Assembly (NCBI GenBank): GCA_018698735.1
Contig: JABIPD010000051.1
Span: 1 to 7,789 of the forward strand
Length of the DNA: 7,789 nt
Source of the DNA: Candidatus Jacksonbacteria bacterium
GTDB taxonomy: Bacteria > Patescibacteriota > Patescibacteriia > UBA9629 > GWA2-43-13
Reading direction: 5' to 3'
This document shows, piece by piece, positions 1 through 5,391 of the stretch. Both the position numbers and the translations under genes were made by a program. The notes beneath the pieces were generated by a model that was given only the letters and a program-made list of their open reading frames with translations, searched no databases and was not told the DNA's origin. How positions within the stretch are numbered: position 1 is the first letter of the stretch; each line of letters opens with the position of its first letter.

Positions 1-917
1 AGCCCTGCCGCCATTGGAAAACTAAGCAAAGAAAGATAATGAAAACTCGACGCTAATAGAGAGCCTAATTTTTCTTTTTGCTGCTCGAACGCGCTACTCA
101 TAGCTGGATACATGGCTGCCGCAAACGAACCAGCAAATAAGCTCTGCAGTGCAGTAACTACCTTCGCAGGAACAGCATATACACCTACGGCTGCCGAGCC
201 AGCAAGAAATTCTAGTATTATAACATCCGTAGTGGCGTACATTCGAACCACGATTGTTGCGATTGCAAAGGCAGGAAGCAATTTAGAAAAGGCTTTTATA
301 GCAGATCTGTCAAAGGAAGGCTTTAAGACTATGCTATGTTTTTTCCAGGCAACTAAGGCAAAGTATATAAATGCTGATACACTAGCAGAGGCAACGCTGA
401 TAATGGCCCAGCGCACATCGCCAGTAATTTCTAGTGCGATTACTCCAACCGCAATCTCTACAAATTGGAATATAAGAACCGAAACACTCTCATGCCGTAA
501 TGTTTGTATCCCTCGAAAGAACGAGGCCAACAAAATCTGAATTGAATCTGAAACCATTATAATTCCAGCAAGCAGCATGAGTTGTTTTAGTATAAGCGGA
601 CGATCGGAAAATACTATCACCGCAACCATAATCGCAAGAACAACTACGCCAAGAATAATCTTAAGCCCTAAAGCAGAGCTTATGAGCTTTTGCGCCTTGT
701 CTGGAGTTCTTGCAACTTCCCTGGTAAGCACCGTCCCCATCCCAATGTCCATAAATACTGCAAACATGGTGGTAAACGAGAGCGCAAATATATATTGCCC
801 TAACCCGCTTGGTCCAAGCTTATGAGACACATACCAAAAAAACAAAAAAGCTAGTATCTTTTGGATACCTAAAGCAACAGTGAACATGGTTGTATTACGC
901 GTAACCGAAGCTGCCAT
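1..917 (-). CDS. Polysaccharide/oligosaccharide flippase (MOP superfamily, Wzx/RfbX-like), 3' part missing
   Basis: An open frame runs from ATG at 917 to the left edge, giving 305 residues without a stop; an in-frame TAG lies five codons upstream of the ATG. The protein is strongly hydrophobic, with about nine likely membrane helices (roughly residues 12-32, 42-62, 82-104, 112-132, 145-165, 170-190, 210-232, 240-262 and 286-305) joined by short polar loops. Sequences typical of MOP-type lipid-linked sugar exporters are visible: LGPSGLGQY near residue 34, DIGMGTVLTREVA near 57, and YAVPAKVV near 247. Members flip undecaprenyl-linked oligosaccharides across the cytoplasmic membrane for surface glycan assembly. 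Family members are usually 400-500 residues, so about a third is missing beyond the edge. The start has no SD of its own; an SD-led three-codon ORF precedes it. The exact substrate cannot be told. Family assignment is from my own reading of the translation. Confidence 0.88.
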   Translation of the reverse strand, partial: MAASVTRNTTMFTVALGIQKILAFLFFWYVSHKLGPSGLGQYIFALSFTTMFAVFMDIGMGTVLTREVARTPDKAQKLISSALGLKIILGVVVLAIMVAVIVFSDRPLILKQLMLLAGIIMVSDSIQILLASFFRGIQTLRHESVSVLIFQFVEIAVGVIALEITGDVRWAIISVASASVSAFIYFALVAWKKHSIVLKPSFDRSAIKAFSKLLPAFAIATIVVRMYATTDVIILEFLAGSAAVGVYAVPAKVVTALQSLFAGSFAAAMYPAMSSAFEQQKEKLGSLLASSFHYLSLLSFPMAAG

Positions 918-924
918 ATCGGTG

Positions 925-936
925 TTATGCTAGCAT
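925..936 (-). other. Possible three-codon upstream ORF (MLA) with its own SD, ahead of the flippase
   Basis: On the minus strand an SD-like GAGGGG (941-946) is followed 4 nt later by ATG CTA GCA TAA. The stop lies 7 nt before the flippase ATG at 917, which has no nearby SD. This layout could feed ribosomes to the flippase start by reinitiation. The alternative is that TAAAAT at 935-940 is a promoter -10 box, which would make the mini-ORF irrelevant; the matching -35 (TTTTCT) would be poor. Nothing in the window decides between these. Confidence 0.25.
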
Positions 937-953
937 TTTACCCCTCTTTCGTC

Positions 954-980
954 GAGAAGAAAATGGCTTTCATCAAGCCA
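954..980 (-). terminator. Weak terminator-like hairpin upstream of the flippase
   Basis: TGGCTT (964-969) and AAGCCA (975-980) form a perfect 6-bp stem with a 5-nt loop. On the minus strand it is followed by TTTTCTTCTC (954-963). The stem is short and the T tract is interrupted, so this is a weak candidate. It would act on transcripts entering from the right, keeping the flippase separate from the gene at 1151-1846. Confidence 0.3.
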
Positions 981-981
981 C

Positions 982-1051
982 AAGACGTATGCTATACGTC
1001 TCTACAGAACAAAAAATCTGGTGAATTGTAGAGGCGTATAGCATACGCCTT
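982..1051. repeat. Compound palindrome: 25-nt inverted repeat built of two 19-nt hairpins
   Basis: The arms 982-1006 and 1027-1051 are reverse complements over 25 nt except at two positions, with 20 nt between them. Each arm is itself palindromic: 984-1002 has an 8-bp stem with loop GCT, and 1031-1049 has an 8-bp stem with loop AGC. The two differing positions form an A-T pair in the left hairpin and a G-C pair in the right one, so each small hairpin keeps perfect pairing. In minus-strand RNA the long stem also closes, with two G-U pairs. It resembles a REP/BIME-type palindromic unit or small MITE. No transposase is visible nearby. Confidence 0.8.
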
Positions 1052-1059
1052 ATTTTTAT
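1031..1059 (+). terminator. Plus-strand terminator-like hairpin formed by the right palindrome arm
   Basis: The hairpin AGGCGTAT-AGC-ATACGCCT (1031-1049 region) is followed on the plus strand by TTATTTTTAT. It has the shape of an intrinsic terminator for rightward transcription. No plus-strand gene is visible to its left, so it could only stop antisense or stray transcripts. The T tract may also be chance. Confidence 0.3.
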
Positions 1060-1065
1060 GGAGTT

Positions 1066-1101
1066 AAAAAAAGTAGCCCCATGCTCCGTTCAAGCACAGG
1101 G
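1066..1101 (-). terminator. Intrinsic terminator of the unknown gene at 1151-1846
   Basis: In minus-strand RNA, CCCUGUGCUU (1092-1101) pairs with GAGCAUGGGG (1077-1086) in a 10-bp stem with three G-U pairs and a 5-nt loop. CUAC follows, then seven U (1066-1072). It lies 50 nt past the stop codon of the only gene that could use it. Confidence 0.6.
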
Positions 1102-1150
1102 ACAGTAGTTAGTAACGCCGTAGCGAACAATAAACGAGAACCGCTATTAC

Positions 1151-1846
1151 TTAAGCGGCAAAGCTGCGCCTGTAGTCCAGGACCGGAGCCTGGTCGACTG
1201 TCACCTCCAGTGCGGTAAAGAGTCCTTTGATCAGAGCAAAATCACGCTCTGGCAGATGTTCCAATGTCCCAGCCTCGAGTCCCCTTCGAAGAGCCTCCAG
1301 CAGGACTGGAATCTGTTGGATGGATGTGGTACGGATCCCCTCAAAGAGATCTGCAAACAACCAGGGTATTAGCTGGCCGTAGAAGTACAGAACACTCGAG
1401 GCGGTCCGTAACTCTACTGGCCGAGTTCGACCACAGTAGAGGGGATTCTCTCCCTCGATGGGCAATCCATCGAGGTATTCGATGCGCTCTCGATCCATAG
1501 GATCGTCGCTGGCAGCGACAAGCGCTAAGACATTCTGCAAAGCAGTCTCCCTCGAGAGCGAAGGGCAATACTTAGCTGCGGCCAGTAGCCATGGATCTCG
1601 TAGAGCAGCCTTTCGGAGTATCTGTAAAGCCTCTCGATCTCGAGCGGTCACAACGTACAGACTTTCGGGAGCTAAATTCTGCGCAGCAAATGCTCCCTCA
1701 AGGAACTCAATGACCGCCCCAAGGTATGCCGCGTCACTTGGAGAGAGAAACATGCCTCCTCTTCCCATGGTTCGTACAGCAGACCAAAACTTCAGTTCAT
1801 GCCCAGCCCACTGCTTGAATCCTCGATGCGAAGGTCCTAGACTCAT
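1151..1846 (-). CDS. Hypothetical protein, 231 aa, GC-rich, probably soluble
   Basis: I do not recognise this protein. An ATG exists at 1852, but AAGGAG at 1854-1859 sits only one base from it and 7 nt from the ATG at 1846, so I choose 1846 (first residues MSLGPSHRGF). The product is rich in Ala, Leu, Glu and Arg and looks mostly helical. There is no signal peptide, membrane segment or recognisable catalytic motif; two cysteines occur singly (KYCPS, LYCGR). It appears to be a single-gene unit, with a likely promoter at 1868-1892 and a terminator at 1066-1101. The base composition differs from the neighbouring operon: the line 1381-1440 is 32/60 G+C against 20/60 for a sampled rpoA line. It may be acquired or fast-evolving. 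Opposite-strand frames over it lack these signals. Confidence 0.75.
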   Translation of the reverse strand: MSLGPSHRGFKQWAGHELKFWSAVRTMGRGGMFLSPSDAAYLGAVIEFLEGAFAAQNLAPESLYVVTARDREALQILRKAALRDPWLLAAAKYCPSLSRETALQNVLALVAASDDPMDRERIEYLDGLPIEGENPLYCGRTRPVELRTASSVLYFYGQLIPWLFADLFEGIRTTSIQQIPVLLEALRRGLEAGTLEHLPERDFALIKGLFTALEVTVDQAPVLDYRRSFAA

Positions 1847-1853
1847 TATCATG

Positions 1854-1859
1854 CTCCTT
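1854..1859 (-). promoter_or_regulatory. Strong ribosome binding site AAGGAG that decides the start at 1846
   Basis: AAGGAG on the minus strand is followed by CATGATA and then ATG at 1846, a 7-nt spacing. The earlier ATG at 1852 is one base from the SD and too close to use. Strong SDs are otherwise absent from the ribosomal genes of this window. Confidence 0.75.
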
Positions 1860-1867
1860 CCACATAA

Positions 1868-1892
1868 AGTATATCATTGACTTAAAATTATA
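1868..1892 (-). promoter_or_regulatory. Probable promoter of the unknown gene
   Basis: On the minus strand, TGATATACT (1868-1876) is an extended -10 element (TGN plus TATACT), with TTGTAT 16 nt upstream as a poor -35. A start near 1861 would give a very short leader holding the AAGGAG. A second hexamer, a perfect TATAAT, occurs at 1887-1892 but has no usable -35, because that position falls in the preceding terminator hairpin. Confidence 0.4.
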
Positions 1893-1896
1893 CAAT

Positions 1897-1923
1897 AAAA
1901 AATGAGCCCAAAGGCTCATTTTT
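1897..1923 (-). terminator. Intrinsic terminator ending the ribosomal operon
   Basis: AAAAATGAGCC and GGCTCATTTTT form an 11-bp stem (1898-1908 with 1913-1923) with a 4-nt loop. On the minus strand the stem runs into a T-rich tract. It lies 25 nt past the rpsI stop. The structure is nearly symmetric and could also act on the plus strand. Confidence 0.85.
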
Positions 1924-1947
1924 ATATTTTTTATAATGTGGCGTAGG

Positions 1948-2496
1948 TTACCGTTTGCTCCATTGTGGTGCACGACGGGCTTTCTTTAAACCTGGTTTCT
2001 TTCGTTCTTTCTTCCGAGCATCTCTGGTAAGTAATCCCATCTTTTTTAGCCCTTGTTTCCATACTTCATTATGCATTACAAGTGCTCTGGCTAAACCATG
2101 GCGAGCGGCTTCTGATTGGCCAACGATTCCGCCACCTTTCACTACGATCGATACGTCGAAGTCGTTCTTTATTTTTAACACATCTAACGGTTGGGTTACA
2201 TTTTTCTGATGCGAAGAGAATGGGAAATACGCTCGAAACTCTCTTCCGTTTACATAAATCCTACCTTTGCCTTCTGTGTACAATCTTACTCGCGCAGAAG
2301 AATTTTTGCGTCTTCCTACTGCGTAGATATATTTTCTGTCAGCAAAAATCTGATCAGCTTTACTGCCGTCTGAATCCGAAGCCGCAACCACATCAGCAGC
2401 CTTTTTCTTTGCTGTTGTTGGTTCTTTGGTGGCTTTCTTTACTACCTTCTTTTTAGCAGCCTCTTTCTTTGGGGTTGTTTTTTTCGTTTCTGTCAT
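1948..2496 (-). CDS. rpsI: 30S ribosomal protein S9 (uS9) with Lys/Ala-rich N-terminal extension
   Basis: Ribosomal protein of the small-subunit head; its C-terminal tail reaches the P-site tRNA. The conserved core begins near residue 54: YAVGRRKNSSARVRL, the GKG-RIYVNGR segment, VVKGGGIVGQSEAARHGLARAL, LLTRDARKKERKK, and the terminal RRAPQWSKR that matches the family's SKR ending. Residues 1-53 are an added low-complexity segment dominated by Lys, Ala and Thr, so the protein is 182 aa against about 130 in most bacteria. No Met occurs between residue 1 and the core, and the start lies 3 nt after the rplM stop, so the extension is most likely real. There is no SD; translation is probably coupled to rplM. 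It is the last gene of the operon. Confidence 0.97.
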   Translation of the reverse strand: MTETKKTTPKKEAAKKKVVKKATKEPTTAKKKAADVVAASDSDGSKADQIFADRKYIYAVGRRKNSSARVRLYTEGKGRIYVNGREFRAYFPFSSHQKNVTQPLDVLKIKNDFDVSIVVKGGGIVGQSEAARHGLARALVMHNEVWKQGLKKMGLLTRDARKKERKKPGLKKARRAPQWSKR

Positions 2497-2499
2497 AAA

Positions 2500-2853
2500 C
2501 TATTTCTTAAACACAAGTCGTTTTATCATTGCTTTTCGTGAATTATTCTTTGGAAGCATGTTCCATACTGCTCTTCGCAATACTTCATCTGGGCCAAGTC
2601 TATCCCATAATTTCTCTAAGGTTTCTTCCTTTAACCCGCCAGGGTACCCAGTATGATGATAGTAAATTTTTTGCTTCATTTTTGCGCCAGTAACTTTAAT
2701 ACCAGCAACATTCTTAACCTCTACTCTATCGCCTCCATCTATTGCAGGATCGAACGAAGCTTTATTTTTCCCACGCAAAAGGATTGCAATTTCGGTTGCA
2801 AGTCTTCCTAAAATTCTGTCTGTTGCGTCTATTGTGTGAGTATTTCTTTCCAT
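2500..2853 (-). CDS. rplM: 50S ribosomal protein L13 (uL13), short form
   Basis: Large-subunit protein that binds 23S rRNA early in assembly. Family signatures are visible: DATDRILGRLATEIAILLRGK (residues 9-29), the YYHHTGYPGGLKEET segment (64-78), and VWNMLPKNNSRKAMIKRL (96-113). At 117 aa it is shorter than the usual 140-150. It starts almost directly at the conserved DAT-LGRLAT block and ends just after the KRL motif, so both the usual N-terminal lead and the C-terminal tail are missing. rpsI follows after 3 nt, the standard rplM-rpsI pair. No SD precedes the ATG; a 57-nt spacer with a short ATTCG repeat separates it from rplQ. Confidence 0.97.
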   Translation of the reverse strand: MERNTHTIDATDRILGRLATEIAILLRGKNKASFDPAIDGGDRVEVKNVAGIKVTGAKMKQKIYYHHTGYPGGLKEETLEKLWDRLGPDEVLRRAVWNMLPKNNSRKAMIKRLVFKK

Positions 2854-2870
2854 ATGAGTAGTATGTGTAG

Positions 2871-2894
2871 ATTCGTAGCATTCGCATGCATTCG
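2871..2894. repeat. Short direct repeat of ATTCG in the rplQ-rplM spacer
   Basis: ATTCG occurs at 2871, 2880 and 2890, a spacing of 9 and 10 nt, with GCATTCG twice and a GCATGC palindrome between. It is simple-sequence character in a 57-nt spacer. No hairpin or regulatory motif that I can name is present. Confidence 0.4.
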
Positions 2895-2910
2895 TATATT
2901 GGCATTACAT

Positions 2911-3261
2911 TTATACAAATTCTATGCGGGCTGTTTTTGCACCATCGCCCTGTCGTGGACCGGTTTTAGTTATTCGAGTGTAGCCGCCTTTTCTTGTCTT
3001 ATACCGTGGAGCTAAATCTTTCATCACTTTATCCGAAGCTTTAGCACTTCTTACAGAGCCCATAATATCTCTTCGGGCTGCAAGTGTCTCTTTCTTTCCT
3101 TTGGTAATAATCTTTTCTACAATCGGCCGAAGAGCTTTTGCTTTTGCGAGTGTTGTTGAAATTTTCTCGTGTACTATTAGCTCGGTCGCTAAATCTCTCA
3201 TCAGCGCTTTACGCGGACCAGTTTTTCGAGATAATTTTTTTCCAACTTTACGGTGTCTCAT
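2911..3261 (-). CDS. rplQ: 50S ribosomal protein L17 (bL17)
   Basis: Large-subunit protein near the polypeptide exit tunnel. The family opening MRHRKVGKKLSRKTGPRKAL is followed by MRDLATELIVHEKISTTLAKAK (residues 21-42), LRPIVEKIIT, and the closing KGGYTRITKTGPRQGDGAKTARIEFV region (91-116). The length of 116 aa is normal for the core family. It starts 9 nt after the rpoA stop without an SD, the usual rpoA-rplQ order. The truA gene that often follows rplQ is absent; rplM comes next. Confidence 0.97.
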   Translation of the reverse strand: MRHRKVGKKLSRKTGPRKALMRDLATELIVHEKISTTLAKAKALRPIVEKIITKGKKETLAARRDIMGSVRSAKASDKVMKDLAPRYKTRKGGYTRITKTGPRQGDGAKTARIEFV

Positions 3262-3270
3262 ACATTTAGA

Positions 3271-4068
3271 TTAACTTTCGTCTGTTTCTGCTTCTTTTTC
3301 TTCAGCAGCCTCTGCTTCTGGTTCTTCCTCTGGCTCTTGTTCGTTATCACCTTCAATAGAGGCTACAACTTCTTCACCAGATGCAAGTGCCTGCACCGCC
3401 TTAAACTGCTCTACTAAAATTTCGCCAGATCGTTTTAAGGCATCTTCTGCTGTAATAGTACCGTCGGTAATAATATTAAACTTAACTTTGTCGTAATCGG
3501 TTCGTTTTCCAACACGTACGTTCTCGATTTTAGAACCAACGTGTTTTACAGGACTAAAGAATGAATCAATCGCGATTACTCCAATATCGTATTCATCTTT
3601 TATTTGCTGTTCTACTGGAATATAACCAACGCCATGCCCGATATATACTTCCATTTCTAAATTTGCGTCTTTGCTGGTAAGGGTTGCTATCGGTTGAGCT
3701 GGGTTGGTAACTTCTACATCTGAATTTTTTTCGAAATCTGCGCCGGTTACTTCTTTTTTACCGGTAACATTCAATCTTAAAATATGCTGCTCGTCTGTAT
3801 GGGTTTTTACTCGTAAGCGTTTAAGGTTCATGATAATTTCTACCACATCTTCTGTAACATGCTCGATAGTAGAGAATTCATGCTGAACGCCACGAATTTT
3901 TACTGCAATAATAGCCGAACCTGGCAACGAAGAAAGCAACACTCGTCTAAGAGCATTTGCTACAGTAGAGCCATAGCCGGGATAACACGGGCTTAACACT
4001 GCTTCTACCTCGAACTCATTCTCCAGAGGAGTAATGGTCAGCTTTGTTGGAGGAGTAATATTTTCCAT
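3271..4068 (-). CDS. rpoA: DNA-directed RNA polymerase alpha subunit lacking the C-terminal domain
   Basis: Alpha dimerises to nucleate assembly of core RNA polymerase. The N-terminal domain is complete: the GYGSTVANALRRVLLSSLPG segment (residues 31-50) is the hallmark dimerisation and assembly region, followed by IRGVQHEFSTIEHVTEDVVEIIMNLK (58-83), GHGVGYIPVEQQ (144-155), IAIDSFFSPVKHV (165-177) and the IITDGTITAEDALKRSGEIL helix (199-218). After about residue 230 there is no helix-hairpin-helix alpha-CTD. Instead a Glu-rich tail (about 238-265) ends the protein at 265 aa, against about 329 in E. coli. The stop is followed directly by rplQ in normal order, so a frameshift is not obvious. Contacts of alpha-CTD with UP elements and class I activators should therefore be missing. 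Confidence 0.96.
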   Translation of the reverse strand: MENITPPTKLTITPLENEFEVEAVLSPCYPGYGSTVANALRRVLLSSLPGSAIIAVKIRGVQHEFSTIEHVTEDVVEIIMNLKRLRVKTHTDEQHILRLNVTGKKEVTGADFEKNSDVEVTNPAQPIATLTSKDANLEMEVYIGHGVGYIPVEQQIKDEYDIGVIAIDSFFSPVKHVGSKIENVRVGKRTDYDKVKFNIITDGTITAEDALKRSGEILVEQFKAVQALASGEEVVASIEGDNEQEPEEEPEAEAAEEKEAETDES

Positions 4069-4102
4069 AGAATAGTACTAAATGATTGAATAGGTATGTT
4101 TA

Positions 4103-4717
4103 TTATCGTGAGTAATATTCAACAATCAACCGAGTGTCGAACAATGTTTTAAGATTGCTTAATTCAGGATGGCTCATAACTTTAGCCTCGCTTTTCGATG
4201 CCTCCCACATAATCCAGTCTGCTGTTGCTACCTTTGCCTGGCTTAATACATTCTTAAAGTATGGTTTTTCTCGTTTCGATTCTTTAATAGAAACAACATC
4301 GTCTATTTTTACTTGGTACGAAGGAATATCTACCTTACCGCCATTTACGGTGATGTGTCCGTGAGACACCAACTGACGTGCCTGCGGTCTCGATTCTGCG
4401 AGTCCGGTTCTAAATACAATATTATCAAGCCGCAACTCCATCATAAGAAGCAGGTTGTCTCCAGAATCTCCCTTTTGGCGGGCTGCGATATCAAAAAACT
4501 TTCGGAACTGCTTTTCTGTTAGCCCGTAAGCTCGTTTCATTCGCTGCTTCATTCGAAGCTGGGTTCCGTATTCTGTCATTCGAACGCGAACTTGCTTTGG
4601 ACCGTGCATTCCCGGAGGATATTTTCGGCGGTTAAATGCCTTCGAAATCTGAGGTGAATCAAAGATTAACACCCCTTCTCGTCGACACACCTTTGCTTTT
4701 GGACCTGTATATCTCAT
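4103..4717 (-). CDS. rpsD: 30S ribosomal protein S4 (uS4)
   Basis: Primary 16S rRNA-binding protein of the small-subunit body, involved in decoding fidelity. It has the family start MRYTGPKAKVCRREG, then KYPPGMHG (residues 33-40), YGTQLRMKQRMKRAYGLTEKQF (50-71), the S4 RNA-binding domain at about 94-156 (ELRLDNIVFRTGLAESRPQARQLVSHGHITVNG region), and the standard ending TRLIVEYYSR. The length of 204 aa is normal. Only one Cys is present near the N-terminus, so this is the zinc-free type. The ATG follows the rpsK stop by 3 nt. In many bacteria S4 represses this operon by binding its leader; no such pseudoknot is recognisable here. Confidence 0.97.
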   Translation of the reverse strand: MRYTGPKAKVCRREGVLIFDSPQISKAFNRRKYPPGMHGPKQVRVRMTEYGTQLRMKQRMKRAYGLTEKQFRKFFDIAARQKGDSGDNLLLMMELRLDNIVFRTGLAESRPQARQLVSHGHITVNGGKVDIPSYQVKIDDVVSIKESKREKPYFKNVLSQAKVATADWIMWEASKSEAKVMSHPELSNLKTLFDTRLIVEYYSR

Positions 4718-4720
4718 ATG

Positions 4721-5281
4721 TTAGACTCTTCGTGGTTTCCGCTGCCGTGGACCGTTGTGTGGCATTGGTGTTACATCTTTAATGACATTTATTTTATACC
4801 CCTGCGCTGCAAACGACCGAATAGCAGACTCTCTTCCTTGGCCAACGCCTTTTACAAATACGTCGACTTCAGATAATCCGCTGTCGGCAATTTTACCTAT
4901 AATCGTTCGCACCACGATAGAAGCTGCAAATGGCGTCGCTTTCTTTGGGCCTTTAAACCCACACCCGCCAGCAGAACACTGAGCTACTACATTCCCCTGC
5001 TGGTCTGCAATACTTACCATTGTGTTGTTATACGTTGCCTGGATATAAATATTTCCTTTTGTAAGCTGAATTTTTTTCTTTTTTGTTTTCTTTCGTTTCT
5101 TCTTTTTCTTGCCGCCTTTTTCTTCCTCTTCTTCCGGAGGCGCTGCGTCCTGAGCTTTTATAGCACCTTTATCTTCTTCTGGTGCTTTCATTTCTAAATC
5201 TTCAGCAGAAATAACATCAACAACTGCTTCTTCTGGTGCAGCTGGTTTCTTTTCTTCGGTTGTTTTCTTTTCTTCACTCAT
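4721..5281 (-). CDS. rpsK: 30S ribosomal protein S11 (uS11) with long charged N-terminal extension
   Basis: Small-subunit platform protein near the E-site mRNA path. The core starts near residue 71 and shows GNIYIQATYNNTMVSIADQQGN, SAGGCGFKGPKKATPFAA (103-120), VKGVGQGRESAIRS (143-156) and DVTPMPHNGPRQRKPRRV (169-186). Two usually invariant stretches differ: GPGPGRE reads GVGQGRE, and NGCRPPK reads NGPRQRK. Residues 1-56 are rich in Glu, Ala and Pro, and residues 58-70 are almost all Lys/Arg, giving 186 aa against about 129. The start at 5281 has no SD and lies 7 nt after the stop of an SD-led mini-ORF. An internal Met31 is a less likely start, as it also lacks an SD. Confidence 0.96.
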   Translation of the reverse strand: MSEEKKTTEEKKPAAPEEAVVDVISAEDLEMKAPEEDKGAIKAQDAAPPEEEEEKGGKKKKKRKKTKKKKIQLTKGNIYIQATYNNTMVSIADQQGNVVAQCSAGGCGFKGPKKATPFAASIVVRTIIGKIADSGLSEVDVFVKGVGQGRESAIRSFAAQGYKINVIKDVTPMPHNGPRQRKPRRV

Positions 5282-5288
5282 ATTGTCG

Positions 5289-5333
5289 TTACAATGTTAT
5301 CGTTATTGATCTGCTCTTGCTTGTCATTGTCAT
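5289..5333 (-). CDS. Candidate mini-ORF of 14 codons ending 7 nt before rpsK
   Basis: Reads MTMTSKSRSITITL and stops with TAA 7 nt before the rpsK ATG. A full AAGGAGG (5344-5350) lies 10 nt upstream of its first ATG and 16 nt upstream of an in-frame second ATG (5327). rpsK has no SD, so this mini-ORF could load ribosomes that reinitiate at rpsK. It arises from a period-6 repeat that produces ATG and ACN codons automatically, so peptide coding is unproven. No similarity to a known family is recognised. Confidence 0.33.
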   Translation of the reverse strand: MTMTSKSRSITITL

Positions 5334-5381
5334 GGTTATTGTTCCTCCTTCCCCTTGCTTGTCATGGTCATCGTTATAGTC
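5316..5381. repeat. Direct repeat, period 38, in the rpsM-rpsK spacer
   Basis: Two 28-nt copies, 5316-5343 and 5354-5381, both begin CTTGCTTGTCAT and differ at four positions. They are separated by a CCTCCTTCCC stretch, which is the complement of the AAGGAGG SD. Inside, the pattern is GTNATN in tandem (period 6). This partly overlaps the element shared with the rpmJ-rpsM spacer. Confidence 0.8.
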
Positions 5382-5383
5382 AT
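5336..5383 (-). CDS. Candidate mini-ORF of 15 codons just downstream of rpsM
   Basis: Reads MTITMTMTSKGKEEQ. The ATG lies 8 nt past the rpsM stop with a weak AGGG before it; the TAA is 2 nt before the next mini-ORF. Its codons for GKEE double as the AAGGAGG SD of that next ORF. It begins in the duplicated 27-nt element and parallels the mini-ORF at 5839-5883. It may be an accident of the repeat. Confidence 0.25.
   Translation of the reverse strand: MTITMTMTSKGKEEQ
5344..5350 (-). promoter_or_regulatory. Full SD sequence AAGGAGG inside the rpsM-rpsK spacer
   Basis: This is the only complete AAGGAGG seen in the ribosomal cluster. It is 62 nt upstream of rpsK, too far to serve that start directly, but 10 nt before the mini-ORF start at 5333. 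Confidence 0.6.
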
Positions 5384-5387
5384 TGTA
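5361..5387. repeat. Shared spacer element, copy A (after rpsM stop)
   Basis: A 27-nt segment matching 5861-5887 at 25 of 27 positions (differences at the 9th and 24th base). It begins 4 nt past the rpsM stop in the transcript direction. The plus strand reads GTCATGGTCATCGTTATAGT and onwards, an alternation of GTN and ATN. Confidence 0.85.
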
Positions 5388-5391
5388 TACC

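Noticed and set aside
112..825. Two plus-strand open frames (112-540 and 577-825)
   Set aside because: They lie antisense to a long continuous minus-strand frame that encodes a clear flippase with its membrane pattern. Neither has an SD or a recognisable protein.
982..1051. Integron attC site, dif site or CRISPR repeat
   Set aside because: There are no GTTRRRY/RYYYAAC boxes, no XerCD-like arms of the usual length, and no regularly spaced array with unique spacers. The element is a single inverted pair.
1264..1880. Plus-strand open frames over the unknown gene (1264-1500, 1458-1880)
   Set aside because: The minus frame has an SD, a promoter and a terminator in matching orientation; the plus frames have none of these. 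GC-rich sequence yields long open antisense frames by chance.
4069..4102. S4-binding pseudoknot or other autoregulatory leader in the cluster
   Set aside because: The rpsD-rpoA spacer is only 34 nt and AT-rich with no stable structure, and the infA leader shows only one simple hairpin.
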